A DNA stretch of 64,000 bases from an uncultured Collinsella sp. (GCA_902493375.1 CABUPH010000001.1:161902-225901); one strand, 5' to 3'; positions 17,022 through 25,206 are shown, numbered from the stretch's first letter. Numbers and translations: made by a program. Notes: a model not told the origin generated them from the letters alone.

Positions 17022-17354
17022 CTAGGCCTGAAGTGCCTGCAGCTGCTTGTGAACCTCGATGAGCTCCGTCGCCATGACGCGCATGGTCTCGGTGCCGGCC
17101 ATCTGGTCCTCGGCATGCAGCAAAATCAACGGGGCCTCGCCGTTACGTTCGCCGTTGGCCTCCTTCTTCAGAAGCCCCATGTGAACATCGTGGCCACCGT
17201 TATAGGCCTCGTCGCCCTGCTTGATAAGCTCCTCGGCGGCGTCAAAATCGCCCTCCTTGGCCTTTTGCACGGCATTGATGTACATGCTCTTGGCGGTACC
17301 GACGTAGCTGATGATCTCAAAGCAGGTCATCTGCAGTTCGTTCATATCCTCCAT
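17022..17354 (-). CDS. celC: PTS lactose/cellobiose-type IIA component
   Basis: Soluble phosphocarrier that passes phosphate from HPr to IIB. The all-helical lactose/cellobiose IIA fold is shown by ISYVGTAKSMYINAVQKAKEGDFDAAEELI and the phosphorylated-His region NGGHDVHMGLL, with a later LLHAEDQMAG. Of three close starts (GTG 17363, ATG 17354, ATG 17345) I use 17354 on spacing grounds; the choice is uncertain. The IIB stop (17364) is directly adjacent. The PTS genes follow the order GH1-IIC-IIB-IIA on the minus strand. Confidence 0.9.
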   Translation of the reverse strand: MEDMNELQMTCFEIISYVGTAKSMYINAVQKAKEGDFDAAEELIKQGDEAYNGGHDVHMGLLKKEANGERNGEAPLILLHAEDQMAGTETMRVMATELIEVHKQLQALQA

Positions 17355-17363
17355 GCGCTGCAC

Positions 17364-17666
17364 CTAGCCCATCACGCTGACGCAGTGGTCGATGATGCCA
17401 GCAGCGTTCATGCGGCCGTAGTCGACCATGTTGATGACCTCAACCGGGAAGCGGCCAGCGGCCTCCTTCTCAAAATCGCCCTTGGTGTAGCCAATCTGCG
17501 GGCCGAGCAGCAAGATATCGCACTCGTCCAGGTGATCGTGAGCCTCGTTCATAGGACGGGCCTCGACCTCGATGTCCAGACCACGGCTTGCGACCTCGGA
17601 CTGCATCTTCTGGACCAGCAGGCTCGTGGACATACCGGCATTGCAGCAGAGCATGATCTTCTTCAT
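17364..17666 (-). CDS. celA: PTS cellobiose-type IIB component
   Basis: The small cytosolic IIB domain (100 residues) starts MKKIMLCCNAGMSTSLLVQKM, which carries the phosphorylated Cys (Cys7 or Cys8) in the CxxGMSTSLL signature of the lactose/cellobiose class. It passes phosphate to the sugar bound by IIC. The stop abuts the IIA gene. A 155-nt gap separates it from the upstream IIC gene. Confidence 0.93.
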   Translation of the reverse strand: MKKIMLCCNAGMSTSLLVQKMQSEVASRGLDIEVEARPMNEAHDHLDECDILLLGPQIGYTKGDFEKEAAGRFPVEVINMVDYGRMNAAGIIDHCVSVMG

Positions 17667-17821
17667 GGTTTCCTCCTTATAACTGCGCGGCGCGCAGACG
17701 ACAACTGGTTTTATTCCTTGCGGCTACTGTACCCACCCCCTGCGTCTTCACACAAGAGGAGAGCCGCGGGCATCGGCACCGCGTACCGGTGCCCGCAACG
17801 GTGGAAGGGAAAACGAACCGT

Positions 17822-19174
17822 TTAGGCGTTCTGCTCGGCAAGGGCCTCCTGCTTGGCGATGGCCTTCTCGGAGATCCTCATAAAAGGCAGGTAGACAGCC
17901 ATGCCGATGACAAGCTCGAGGGCCTGCCACACGCCGGCGCGCCAGTCAAAGCCCGTGGCAAGCAGGGCGTTAATGACGGGAGGCATGGTCCAAGGCACCT
18001 GGGCGATGCAGGGACTGATGATGCCCGCGCAGGTCAGGCCATAGGTGATGCCGATGAACAGGTCGGGAAGAAGCACGAACGGAATCATGAGCGGCAGGTT
18101 GTACACGACGGGGTAACCGTAGATGACCGGCTCGTTGATGTTAAACAAGCCAGGAACGATAGCCATCTTGGCAACGGTCTTGGAAGCCTTGTTCTTAGAG
18201 AACAGGAAGGTATCGAGCAGGAGCATGAGGGTGCAGCCCGAGCCGCCGATAAGGGCGAAGCTGTTGACGATCTGCATGTTCATGTAGTGATCGGGCTGGA
18301 TGGTGCCGCCGGCGGCAAAGGTAGCCATGTTGTCGACGATGAGCATGGTCAGGATCGGCTCGACGGTAGCGCCAGAGATGGTGGACTGGTGAATGCCGAC
18401 GCAGAACAGCAGGTTCGCAAGAGTGTAGATGAGGATAACAGCCCACGGACCGGCGTTCATGATGCTCTTGAGCGGGTTGGAAATGCACGTGGAGATGATG
18501 GTGCACAGATCGGTGCCGGCAAACACGGCGAGCAGAGCCGCGGCAATGGCGAAGATCGAGAGGTTGAGCAGCATCGGGATCATGACGTTAAAGGAGTTGG
18601 AGACCGCGGGAGGCACACCCTCGCCCAGCTTGACCTTAAGCTTCTCGACGCCGGAAATCTTAATGAAGAGCGTGACGGAGAGCAGGGCGATGATGATAGC
18701 CGCGAACAGGCCGTTGGTGCCGGTGTTGGCAGTCGAAAGGGCGCCCGTGACCTCGGCAGAGGTGATCTTGTCGGTGAGCAGCGGGCTCGTGGCGGCAAGC
18801 GTGGCGGTGATCTGCTGCGGCATCATGATGACGAAAGCAGAGATGGCGACGACCACGCAGGCAAGCGGGTTATCGAAGCGCTCGTTCTTAGCGAGGCTGT
18901 AGCCAATCAATCCGGCCAAGATAATGGCAGAGACGTTGAGGGTGCCCAGCGTAATTGCCGAACCCCAGGTCTGAAGGTTGGCAAGGCCCGCTGCATCGAG
19001 CGGGAACAGGGGGAACACGACGTTGTTAATAAGAACCGCGATACCCGCAAGGATATAGAGCGGCGTGATGGTCGCGAAGGCATCGCGCAGGGAACGCAGG
19101 TGAACCTGGTTTCCCACCTTCGCAGAGACCTCGGCAAACTTGTCGAGGAAGCTCTTTCCGTTGTCACTGGCCAT
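17822..19174 (-). CDS. celB: PTS cellobiose-type IIC permease
   Basis: Membrane permease of the lactose/cellobiose/chitobiose PTS family, 450 residues with about 10 hydrophobic segments. Family marks are an N-terminal soluble helix before the first span (LRSLRDAFATITPLYILAG), CVGIHQSTI and the conserved PGLFNINEPVIYGYPVVYN region near residue 330. The start has TAGGAG upstream. Together with the GH1 6-phospho-beta-glucosidase upstream it points to a beta-glucoside such as cellobiose, but the exact substrate is not shown by sequence. Confidence 0.93.
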   Translation of the reverse strand: MASDNGKSFLDKFAEVSAKVGNQVHLRSLRDAFATITPLYILAGIAVLINNVVFPLFPLDAAGLANLQTWGSAITLGTLNVSAIILAGLIGYSLAKNERFDNPLACVVVAISAFVIMMPQQITATLAATSPLLTDKITSAEVTGALSTANTGTNGLFAAIIIALLSVTLFIKISGVEKLKVKLGEGVPPAVSNSFNVMIPMLLNLSIFAIAAALLAVFAGTDLCTIISTCISNPLKSIMNAGPWAVILIYTLANLLFCVGIHQSTISGATVEPILTMLIVDNMATFAAGGTIQPDHYMNMQIVNSFALIGGSGCTLMLLLDTFLFSKNKASKTVAKMAIVPGLFNINEPVIYGYPVVYNLPLMIPFVLLPDLFIGITYGLTCAGIISPCIAQVPWTMPPVINALLATGFDWRAGVWQALELVIGMAVYLPFMRISEKAIAKQEALAEQNA

Positions 19175-19294
19175 GATTGCTCCTAACTTTCAAATCCGGC
19201 CTTTTCCTATGCGCACGGTGGTCTGTCGCCCTCTGCCACCAGATGTGCCATGTTTTGCGCGCGGCGGCGCGCGGTCTGGGCGTTCGCCCGGTCG

Positions 19295-20695
19295 CTAATC
19301 AACCACGTGGGTCGTGGCGACCTGTTTGAGCCAGGCCGCCGACTTCTTAAGGCGGCGCTTGTAGCCGTCCATGAGGTCGACCTCGACAAAGCCGTAACGG
19401 TTCTTAAAGGCATTGGCCCAAGACCAGTTATCGATGACGGCCCAGTAATGGTATCCGCGGCATTTGGCGCCCTCGGCGATTGCCTTGGCGACCCACTCCA
19501 GGTGCTGGCGCACAAAGTCGACGCGGTAGTCATCCTGGATGGTTCCTTCGGCGTCACGGTTCTTGTATTCGTCCATGATGCCGATACCGTTCTCGGATAC
19601 AAACCACTCAAGATCGGGGTAGTTCTTAGCGCAGTCCATGCCAAAGTCGTAGAGGCCCTGCGGGTAGATTTCCCAGCCGCGGCTCTCGTTCATAACGGCG
19701 TCGGGCCATACGTACTCGTCGGCAAAGTGCGGCAGGCCGTACTGGTCGACCTTGCTCGCCGGCGCCTGAACACGCGTGGGGTGGTAGTAGTTGCAGCCGA
19801 GCCAGTCGACAACACCCTGCTTGAGAATCTCTTGGTCGCCGGCACGGAACGGGAGCTTAACGCCGCCCTCGGCCAGGCTGTCGAGCACGTCGGCGGGAAG
19901 CTCGCCCTTGGTAATAAGGTCGAGCCACCAGCGATTGTTGATGCCGCTGGCCATACGCACGGCCTCGAGGTCTGCCTCGCTGGGGTTCTGCTTGGTGTAG
20001 ACCGGGGTAAAGCAGTTGATCATGCCGATCTTGGCATCGGCGCGAATAGCGCCCTCGTCATAGGCCTTACGATAGTTGGCCACGGCCAGCGCGTGCGCCA
20101 GCGAGATGTGATACTGCACGGTGCGGGCGCGGTTATAGTCATGGAGCTGCGGGTACCACACGCCCTCCTGATAGCGCTGCTCGGGCTCGACGATGGGCTC
20201 GTTAAAGGTGAACCAGTACTTGATCTCCTGGCCAAACTCGCGGAAGGCAACGTCGGCGTAATGAGCGTACGCCTCGACGACCTCACGGCTCTCCCAACCA
20301 CCACGGTCAAAGAGGTAGGTGGGCATGTCAAAGTGGTACAGGTTGACGAACGGCTCCAGGCCGGCCTCGCGAGAGGCACGGAACAGCTCGTGATACCACG
20401 CGGCGCCCTCCTCATTGAGGTTGCCGTTAGCATCGAGCAGGCGACTCCACTGGATGGAGGTGCGGTAGGTATCCAGGCCCAAGTCCTTCAAAATGCGAAG
20501 GTCCTCCTGGTATTTAGCCATAAAGTCATTGCCAGCATAAGAGCCAACGCGGTTATAGAACGAATCCAGATCCTGGATGGACCAGGTATCCCACAGGTTC
20601 TCGAGCTTGCCGCCCTGGTTCCACTGACCCTCAGTCTGCGGGCCGGACATAGCGGCGCCAAAGAAGAAGTCACGGGGCAGCTGATACTGAGCCAT
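19295..20695 (-). CDS. GH1 6-phospho-beta-glucosidase
   Basis: Hydrolyses the 6-phospho-beta-glucoside brought in by the PTS. The family 1 (beta/alpha)8 barrel is evident: DFFFGAAMSGPQTEGQW at the N-terminus, the acid/base TFNEP (about residue 170) and the nucleophile VSENG (about residue 370), with YKRRLKKSAAW near the end. The ATG at 20695 is preceded by GAGGA; further in-frame sequence upstream is non-coding. The 466-residue length is standard. It is the first gene of the PTS operon, and the GntR regulator is transcribed divergently, a standard arrangement for sugar-induced control. Confidence 0.93.
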   Translation of the reverse strand: MAQYQLPRDFFFGAAMSGPQTEGQWNQGGKLENLWDTWSIQDLDSFYNRVGSYAGNDFMAKYQEDLRILKDLGLDTYRTSIQWSRLLDANGNLNEEGAAWYHELFRASREAGLEPFVNLYHFDMPTYLFDRGGWESREVVEAYAHYADVAFREFGQEIKYWFTFNEPIVEPEQRYQEGVWYPQLHDYNRARTVQYHISLAHALAVANYRKAYDEGAIRADAKIGMINCFTPVYTKQNPSEADLEAVRMASGINNRWWLDLITKGELPADVLDSLAEGGVKLPFRAGDQEILKQGVVDWLGCNYYHPTRVQAPASKVDQYGLPHFADEYVWPDAVMNESRGWEIYPQGLYDFGMDCAKNYPDLEWFVSENGIGIMDEYKNRDAEGTIQDDYRVDFVRQHLEWVAKAIAEGAKCRGYHYWAVIDNWSWANAFKNRYGFVEVDLMDGYKRRLKKSAAWLKQVATTHVVD

Positions 20696-20725
20696 CAAAG
20701 TCCTCGCTTTCGTGTCTAGAGCTTT

Positions 20726-20821
20726 CGGTTGGAGACGGGTTTGCTTTGGCAAGTTATCCGGCGCGGGCGCGCACCGGTTATCCAGATATCCAGCCCGCCA
20801 AAACAAAACCGTCCCCAAACG
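20726..20821. repeat. Long palindromic repeat, family B (copy 2)
   Basis: The left end carries GAGACGGGTTTGCTTTGGC. The reverse complement of the right end carries GGGGACGGTTTTGTTTTGGC. It is an imperfect inverted repeat spanning the start of the intergenic region between the GH1 and GntR genes. Confidence 0.65.
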
Positions 20822-20861
20822 GTCGGCCCTGCCGGCGGCAGGGTTCCGTTCGTTGCGTACA

Positions 20862-20889
20862 ACTATAGCGCTCTAATTTCTAAAGTAAA
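20862..20889 (-). promoter_or_regulatory. Candidate promoter of the GH1-PTS operon
   Basis: On the minus strand, TTTACT and TATAGT are spaced by 16 nt within an AT-rich stretch of the 302-bp divergent gap. The rest of the gap (20890-20997) is AT-rich and presumably holds the GntR operator and the promoter of the regulator gene; no perfect palindrome stands out. Confidence 0.45.
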
Positions 20890-20997
20890 GCGTCTTTTTG
20901 TTTTTTCTTTCTCGGACTTCTTATATAAAAGTAATATGGGTGCCTCGTTGTGGGTTATACTTACTTGCGTATTCTTATATGTCGGAAAGGAGGTTCC

Positions 20998-21717
20998 ATG
21001 ATTCCCAAATACGAGGCGATAGCTGCAGATATCCGTCGAAGCATCGAGGATGGCGCTCTTAAACCGGGCGACAAGCTACCCACCGGCGTTGAGTTCTGTG
21101 AGCTCTATAGCGTTTCCAAAATCACCGTCAAACGAGCTATCGAGCAGATCACCGAAGAGGGTCTTGTTACCAGCCGGCGCGGATCGGGCACCTACGTTAA
21201 AGACACGGCGGGGCTTCCCGACAAGGCGTTTTTCCAGGGCAAGAACGACCGCGCCCAGGGCTTTTCGTATGAGCACCGCGGGGAGAAGGTAACCTCGGTG
21301 GTCTACGATTTCTCGATTGTCAATCCGCCGGCAGAGGTTGCGACTCAGCTGGGAATTGCCGAGGATGACTTTGCCTATCACATCGTGCGCGTGCGCCAGG
21401 TCGACGAGAAGCCCATCGTTATCGAGTACACCTACATGCCCCTCGAGCTGATTCCGGGCCTTAAAAAGAAAGACCTGTATGGATCGGTCTACAGCTTCAT
21501 CCGCGAGCAATGCGGGCTGAAGATTTCGAGCTTCCACCGCACCATTCGCGCCGTAGCGGCAACCGAGGAAGAGGCTGAGCGCCTGGACACCAAACCCGGC
21601 TCTCCCCTGCTCGAGCTCAACCAGATTGGCTTTTTGGATAGCGGCACCGCCTTTGAGCATTCGATCTCGCGCAACGTTGGTGACCGCTTTGAGCTGCACA
21701 ACGTAACGTTGGCATAG
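20998..21717 (+). CDS. GntR-family (HutC/UTRA) transcriptional regulator of the beta-glucoside operon
   Basis: The N-terminal winged helix (PKYEAIAADIRRSIEDGALKPGDKLPTG to GSGTYVKD, residues 3-70) is joined to a UTRA effector domain (residues 90-238), where FAYHIVRVRQVDEKPIVIEYTY is typical. This HutC-type subfamily usually senses sugar phosphates. The ATG at 20998 has AAAGGAGG upstream. It is divergent from the GH1-PTS genes, so it probably represses them until the phosphorylated disaccharide is present. Confidence 0.92.
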   Translation: MIPKYEAIAADIRRSIEDGALKPGDKLPTGVEFCELYSVSKITVKRAIEQITEEGLVTSRRGSGTYVKDTAGLPDKAFFQGKNDRAQGFSYEHRGEKVTSVVYDFSIVNPPAEVATQLGIAEDDFAYHIVRVRQVDEKPIVIEYTYMPLELIPGLKKKDLYGSVYSFIREQCGLKISSFHRTIRAVAATEEEAERLDTKPGSPLLELNQIGFLDSGTAFEHSISRNVGDRFELHNVTLA

Positions 21718-21790
21718 TTTTGTAGTCATGCGGGCGCTCGTTATGGCTCGTTTAGAGTGGGCAACCGCACAACACCATGGGGGTATGAAC

Positions 21791-22723
21791 ATGTCCGATT
21801 TGATTAAACTGACGCCGATCTTCCACGAGAAGATCTGGGGCGGCCGCCAGCTCGAAACCGTATTTGGTTACGACATTCCCGAGGGTCCCATCGGTGAGTG
21901 CTGGGCCATCTCGGCCCATCCCAACGGCGACTGCCAGATCGCTGAGGGCCCGTACGCCGGTCACACGCTGTCATGGCTGTGGGCCGAGCACCGCGAGCTC
22001 TTTGGCAACTGCGAGGGCAAGGAGTTCCCGCTGCTCATTAAGATTCTGGACGCCAAGGACGACCTTTCGATCCAGATCCATCCCAACGACGAGTACGCCG
22101 CCGAGCACGAGAACGGCAGCCTGGGCAAAACCGAGTGCTGGTATGTGCTGGACTGCGAGCCCGGCGCCACAATCATCGTCGGCCAGCGCGCCAAGGACCG
22201 CGCCGAGGCTGCACAGATGATCGAAGACGGCCGCTGGGACGACATGCTCAACGTGCTGCCGATCCACAAGGGCGACTTTTTCCAGATTGATTCCGGTACC
22301 GTCCACGCCATCAAGACCGGCACGCTCATTTTGGAGACGCAGCAGTCGAGCGACGTGACGTATCGCCTGTACGACTACGACCGCCCCGGCACCGACGGCA
22401 AGCTGCGCCCGCTGCATATTGAGCAGAGCCTCGACTGCATCGATTTTGATGTTCAGGCGCCGACCGACGGCACGGTAACCGCGCCCGAGATTGACGGCGT
22501 GACCGAACTCGAGTCCAACCCCTGCTACACTGTCGACCGTGTGCGTGTCGACGGCAGCAAGGCACTCGACCAGCGCTGGCCCTTCATGTGCCTGTCGGTC
22601 ATCGACGGCGAAGGCACCGTCTGCGGCGACCCCGTCCACAAGGGAAGCCACCTCCTGGCCCCCAGCACCGTCACCTCCATCGACCTCGAAGGCAAGATGG
22701 AACTGATCATCTCGCACCTGTAA
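21791..22723 (+). CDS. manA: Mannose-6-phosphate isomerase, class I (ManA-like)
   Basis: Interconverts mannose-6-phosphate and fructose-6-phosphate. The short bacterial type I cupin form is shown by IFHEKIWGGRQLETVFG, the zinc-binding SIQIHPND (His in HPND), KTECWYVLDCEPGA and GTVHAIKTGTLILETQQSSDVTYRLYDYDR. The start at 21791 (MSDLIKL) is 7 nt after GGGGG; an ATG two codons upstream is nearly equivalent. It lies 73 nt behind the GntR gene on the same strand. Confidence 0.92.
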   Translation: MSDLIKLTPIFHEKIWGGRQLETVFGYDIPEGPIGECWAISAHPNGDCQIAEGPYAGHTLSWLWAEHRELFGNCEGKEFPLLIKILDAKDDLSIQIHPNDEYAAEHENGSLGKTECWYVLDCEPGATIIVGQRAKDRAEAAQMIEDGRWDDMLNVLPIHKGDFFQIDSGTVHAIKTGTLILETQQSSDVTYRLYDYDRPGTDGKLRPLHIEQSLDCIDFDVQAPTDGTVTAPEIDGVTELESNPCYTVDRVRVDGSKALDQRWPFMCLSVIDGEGTVCGDPVHKGSHLLAPSTVTSIDLEGKMELIISHL

Positions 22724-22740
22724 GTCATCGATCCCCGAGC

Positions 22741-22869
22741 GCTCGCCGGGACGGGCGCGGGGATTGGTCGCCTGCTCGGGCAGTCCCGCTCGCACGGAGA
22801 GCACATTAAGTGCTCTCCGGCTCGTGCGGAACTCGCGATCGGCCAAACCCCGCGCCCGTCCCGGCGAGC
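22741..22869. repeat. Structured inverted-repeat element, copy 1 (22-bp perfect outer arms)
   Basis: Perfect 22-bp outer arms (22741-22762 with 22848-22869) enclose a core with TCGCCTGCTCGGGCAG, the palindrome GGAGAGCAC-ATTAA-GTGCTCTCC and GTGCGGAACTCGCGA. The same core in the other orientation lies at 24977-25092, where the outer arms have a different sequence but again pair perfectly. Confidence 0.85.
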
Positions 22870-22895
22870 CTCTGGCTAGTTACGACAATCAAAAA

Positions 22896-22941
22896 GCAAC
22901 AAGGGGCTCCCCCGCCCATCAAACGGGAGAGCCCCTTGCCA
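22896..22941. terminator. Terminator-like repeat T1 left of the nucleotidyltransferase module
   Basis: GCAACAAGGGGCTC, short loop region, then GAGCCCCTTGCC. An almost identical sequence in the same orientation is at 24845-24889 on the other side of the two-gene module. It lies just past the nucleotidyltransferase stop. Confidence 0.7.
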
Positions 22942-22961
22942 TATATAACGAATCACGACGC

Positions 22962-23729
22962 CTACAAATAGACCCTCTCCAGAAACGATAACGTGTCCTG
23001 AAGTCGTGTCCTTTCCTTACGGTTGGTCTGCCGATCTACATAAGAAGAAAAGTCCGCAAAAAAATCCTCTGCGTCAATCCTCATTTGCTCTGTTAGCTCC
23101 AAACGAGCCGAAGGCGGCAACAAACCAGCAAGCCGAGCAACATCCGAACGATGCTTTCGTCGATCAATGCTATTGCAACGACGTCCTTCCTCATAACTTC
23201 TGTTGATATCAATGTGCGCACGCATCTTAAGGGGAATGATATGGAGTGCATCGAGCAACGTGACGCCCCCTACGTTCGTTGCGTTATCACGAATAAACTC
23301 ATAGTAGCCATCATCGAGAATAATGGCAGAGAGACTCGATATCGCTCCGTCAAAGGATAGAGGAGCCACTTCGCTCGTTTCATCTTCAAGCGTAAAGTCT
23401 GGATGCCGGGCAAACAACTCGATTTGGCCGGGATAATCTAAGGCCTGCCTTGATCCTTCGGGTAAACGGAATCGATAGTAAGTACACTTTCCATCGCCGA
23501 CTTTTCCAATCTCGTATCCAGCGATTTTGATAAATATCCAAAATGCAGTGGCAAATTCGATGCTATTTCCATCAACAATTACAACAACATCCAAATCTTC
23601 GGTAGCCCTAAATGAATCACCTTCGCTGTCAAATAGAACGCTGCAGGCTCCTCCGCCAATAAGGACATAGCCGCCCTCGCAATTGCTCATGGCAGCGGCA
23701 AACCGCTCTATTCCCCTTACTTTTGGCAT
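22962..23729 (-). CDS. AbiEii-like nucleotidyltransferase (candidate toxin)
   Basis: Nucleotidyltransferase fold: GGGACSVLF (residues 25-33) and RATEDLDVVVIVD (residues 41-53), with Asp45 and Asp47 as the likely metal-binding D-x-D pair. A later basic stretch (PLKMRAHIDINRSYEEG, then SIDRRKHRSDVARL) is typical of AbiEii/MenT-like toxins. Length 255 residues. The start at 23729 has AGGAGG 6 nt upstream and lies inside the 3' end of the preceding gene (13-nt overlap), indicating translational coupling. The gene is visibly AT-richer than its neighbours, suggesting transfer. The family call is from motifs only; an antibiotic-type nucleotidyltransferase role cannot be excluded. Confidence 0.7.
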   Translation of the reverse strand: MPKVRGIERFAAAMSNCEGGYVLIGGGACSVLFDSEGDSFRATEDLDVVVIVDGNSIEFATAFWIFIKIAGYEIGKVGDGKCTYYRFRLPEGSRQALDYPGQIELFARHPDFTLEDETSEVAPLSFDGAISSLSAIILDDGYYEFIRDNATNVGGVTLLDALHIIPLKMRAHIDINRSYEEGRRCNSIDRRKHRSDVARLAGLLPPSARLELTEQMRIDAEDFFADFSSYVDRQTNRKERTRLQDTLSFLERVYL

Positions 23730-24739
23730 ATCGTCCTCCTGAGCTGTTCGACCGCATCGAGCAGACGGTCGTCTTTGTAGTCTGCTTTCGCGCAGGCAAC
23801 ATATAAGGAAAACGGGTCAACGCATTGCAGGCCCGCGGTGTCAAAGCTAACATCGGACGGCTCGTCCACGGGATACGACCAAACCTCAATCTCGATAGCA
23901 GCCGATTCGTACCACTGGGCCTCCAGCCATCTGTCACCCATACGCTCTTTTAAGGCCTCTAGCTGATACTTTTCGAGAGCAATGGTTGGGGCAGAGCCAT
24001 CATGAGCAAGGTCGGACATATAGCTAAGGGCAGACACGCCGGAAAGCAGCGCATCAACGGCCCGCAAATCTACCCTGTCGACTGCCTCCTTAAGCCGGAT
24101 GCGTTCTATAACTGGCGAGCGAAGGTAGTCCTCAAACCCGTCTAGCAACGTCTCGGTCGACAACCCGGTGTCGTGCAATATACGCTTTTTGCCATCCCGC
24201 ACAATCAATCCAGGAGCTATAGCGGCAATTTCTGAAAGATAGTTGCTTACGCTCGCCGCGCTTTTACCACACAGGCGCGCCAGGTCGCCGGCAGAACAGT
24301 CAACCCATCGCCCTGCAATGTAATTTAATACGACTCGCTGGGATTGGGGTGAAAGCGGGGCTGCAGAGGGAGCGTTCAGTATCTCATCAGAAATGAAGGC
24401 ACCCATAAACGGCAGAAACGTATTCTGCCCATCTCGAATATATGCAATTCCCTCCGAAGCCAGCGCATGCATAAAGCCCAAATCCATGGCATCCCAGCAA
24501 ATTGCCACCGGACGAGCATCGACCTTGCGCACGGCATCAACAATGTTTCGTGCCGAAATAACACTGGGCAGCTCTTTTGGCTCGGCAACAATAAAGCCAC
24601 CTTGCTCAGACGTGCCAAGCTGCGCCAAATGAAGCGAAAACCGCTCGAGATACATACGGGGAATCTGCACCTCTACCGGCCTTGGATCGATAGCGAGCTC
24701 TAAGGAGAAGATGCGTTTCGGGGGACAGGATATTAACAC
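23717..24739 (-). CDS. Winged-helix protein paired with nucleotidyltransferase (candidate antitoxin/autoregulator)
   Basis: The N-terminal domain (residues 30-125, with VDARPVAICWDAMDLGFMHA and NTFLPFMGAFIS) is one I cannot name. A winged helix follows at about 128-190 (LSPQSQRVVLNYI, DLARLCGKSAASVSNYLSEI), then a C-terminal helical domain of about 140 residues. This order resembles MarR-like proteins often seen beside AbiEii-type nucleotidyltransferases. The start is uncertain: GTG 24739 is the first possible codon but has no spaced ribosome site, and ATG 24655 (MYLERFSLH) is a good alternative. A perfect palindrome overlaps its promoter. Codon use is AT-richer than the surrounding genome. 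Confidence 0.65.
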   Translation of the reverse strand: MLISCPPKRIFSLELAIDPRPVEVQIPRMYLERFSLHLAQLGTSEQGGFIVAEPKELPSVISARNIVDAVRKVDARPVAICWDAMDLGFMHALASEGIAYIRDGQNTFLPFMGAFISDEILNAPSAAPLSPQSQRVVLNYIAGRWVDCSAGDLARLCGKSAASVSNYLSEIAAIAPGLIVRDGKKRILHDTGLSTETLLDGFEDYLRSPVIERIRLKEAVDRVDLRAVDALLSGVSALSYMSDLAHDGSAPTIALEKYQLEALKERMGDRWLEAQWYESAAIEIEVWSYPVDEPSDVSFDTAGLQCVDPFSLYVACAKADYKDDRLLDAVEQLRRTICQK

Positions 24740-24786
24740 TCCCTATCACCATTTTCATTTCACCAACGTTTTAGTTACTATCTAAA

Positions 24787-24814
24787 ATTATACTGAACAG
24801 TATAAAACGTTCAA
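24787..24814 (-). promoter_or_regulatory. Promoter with overlapping palindromic operator for the winged-helix/nucleotidyltransferase pair
   Basis: On the minus strand, TTGAAC (24814-24809) and TATAAT (24792-24787) are 16 nt apart. The perfect 18-bp palindrome TTATACTGAACAGTATAA (24788-24805) fills the spacer and overlaps the -10 box. This placement is typical of autorepression by the first gene product; binding is inferred. Confidence 0.7.
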
Positions 24815-24844
24815 TCACCAAAACCACAAGGTAACAACCCAAAC

Positions 24845-24889
24845 GCAACAAGGGGCACTCCCGCTCATCAACGGGGGAGCCCCTTGCCA
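24845..24889. terminator. Terminator-like repeat T2 right of the nucleotidyltransferase module
   Basis: GCAACAAGGGGCAC, loop region, then GAGCCCCTTGCCAT. It is a direct repeat of T1 (22896-22941). On the minus strand it lies upstream of the module promoter, with no obvious minus-strand gene to terminate. Confidence 0.65.
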
Positions 24890-24976
24890 TGTCTAATTAT
24901 TCAGCCCACCCGGCTCTCCAGACCAAAAAGCGACCGAGCAGAGCGCCGATCGCAAGCTGCGCTACCTGAGGACCTG

Positions 24977-25092
24977 GGCGGGCGTATAGGGCAACGTCGG
25001 TCGCGAGTTCCGCACGCAAAGGAGAGCACTTAATGTGCTCTCCACCTTGCGCAGGACTGCCCGAGCAGGCGATGTTGCCCTATACGCCCGCC
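24977..25092. repeat. Structured inverted-repeat element, copy 2 (19-bp perfect outer arms)
   Basis: Outer arms 24977-24995 and 25074-25092 pair perfectly and differ in sequence from those of copy 1. The core (GGAGAGCAC-TTAAT-GTGCTCTCC flanked by CGCGAGTTCCGCACG and ACTGCCCGAGCAGGCGA) is the reverse complement of the core of copy 1. It occupies the 467-bp gap between the module and uvrD. Confidence 0.85.
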
Positions 25093-25142
25093 TAGCCGGA
25101 TGTACGGGTTTTCCAGGTGCGGCAGATCGGCCTGAAAGAGGA

Positions 25143-25167
25143 GGGCATAGACCTTGAGGTCATGCCC
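25143..25167 (-). terminator. Terminator downstream of uvrD/pcrA
   Basis: GGGCATAGACCT / AGGTCATGCCC stem followed on the minus strand by CTCCTCTTT. It resembles the hairpin after uppP. Confidence 0.65.
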
Positions 25168-25206
25168 GACGATTGAAGGCCGAGGTGCCGTGCCTGGGAA
25201 AGCCGC

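Noticed and set aside
22962..24739. Plain kanamycin-type nucleotidyltransferase resistance gene
   Set aside because: The coupled winged-helix partner and operator fit AbiE-like modules better, although an antibiotic role is not excluded.
22741..25092. CRISPR array
   Set aside because: The repeats are two long hairpins in opposite orientation, with no regularly spaced short direct repeats.
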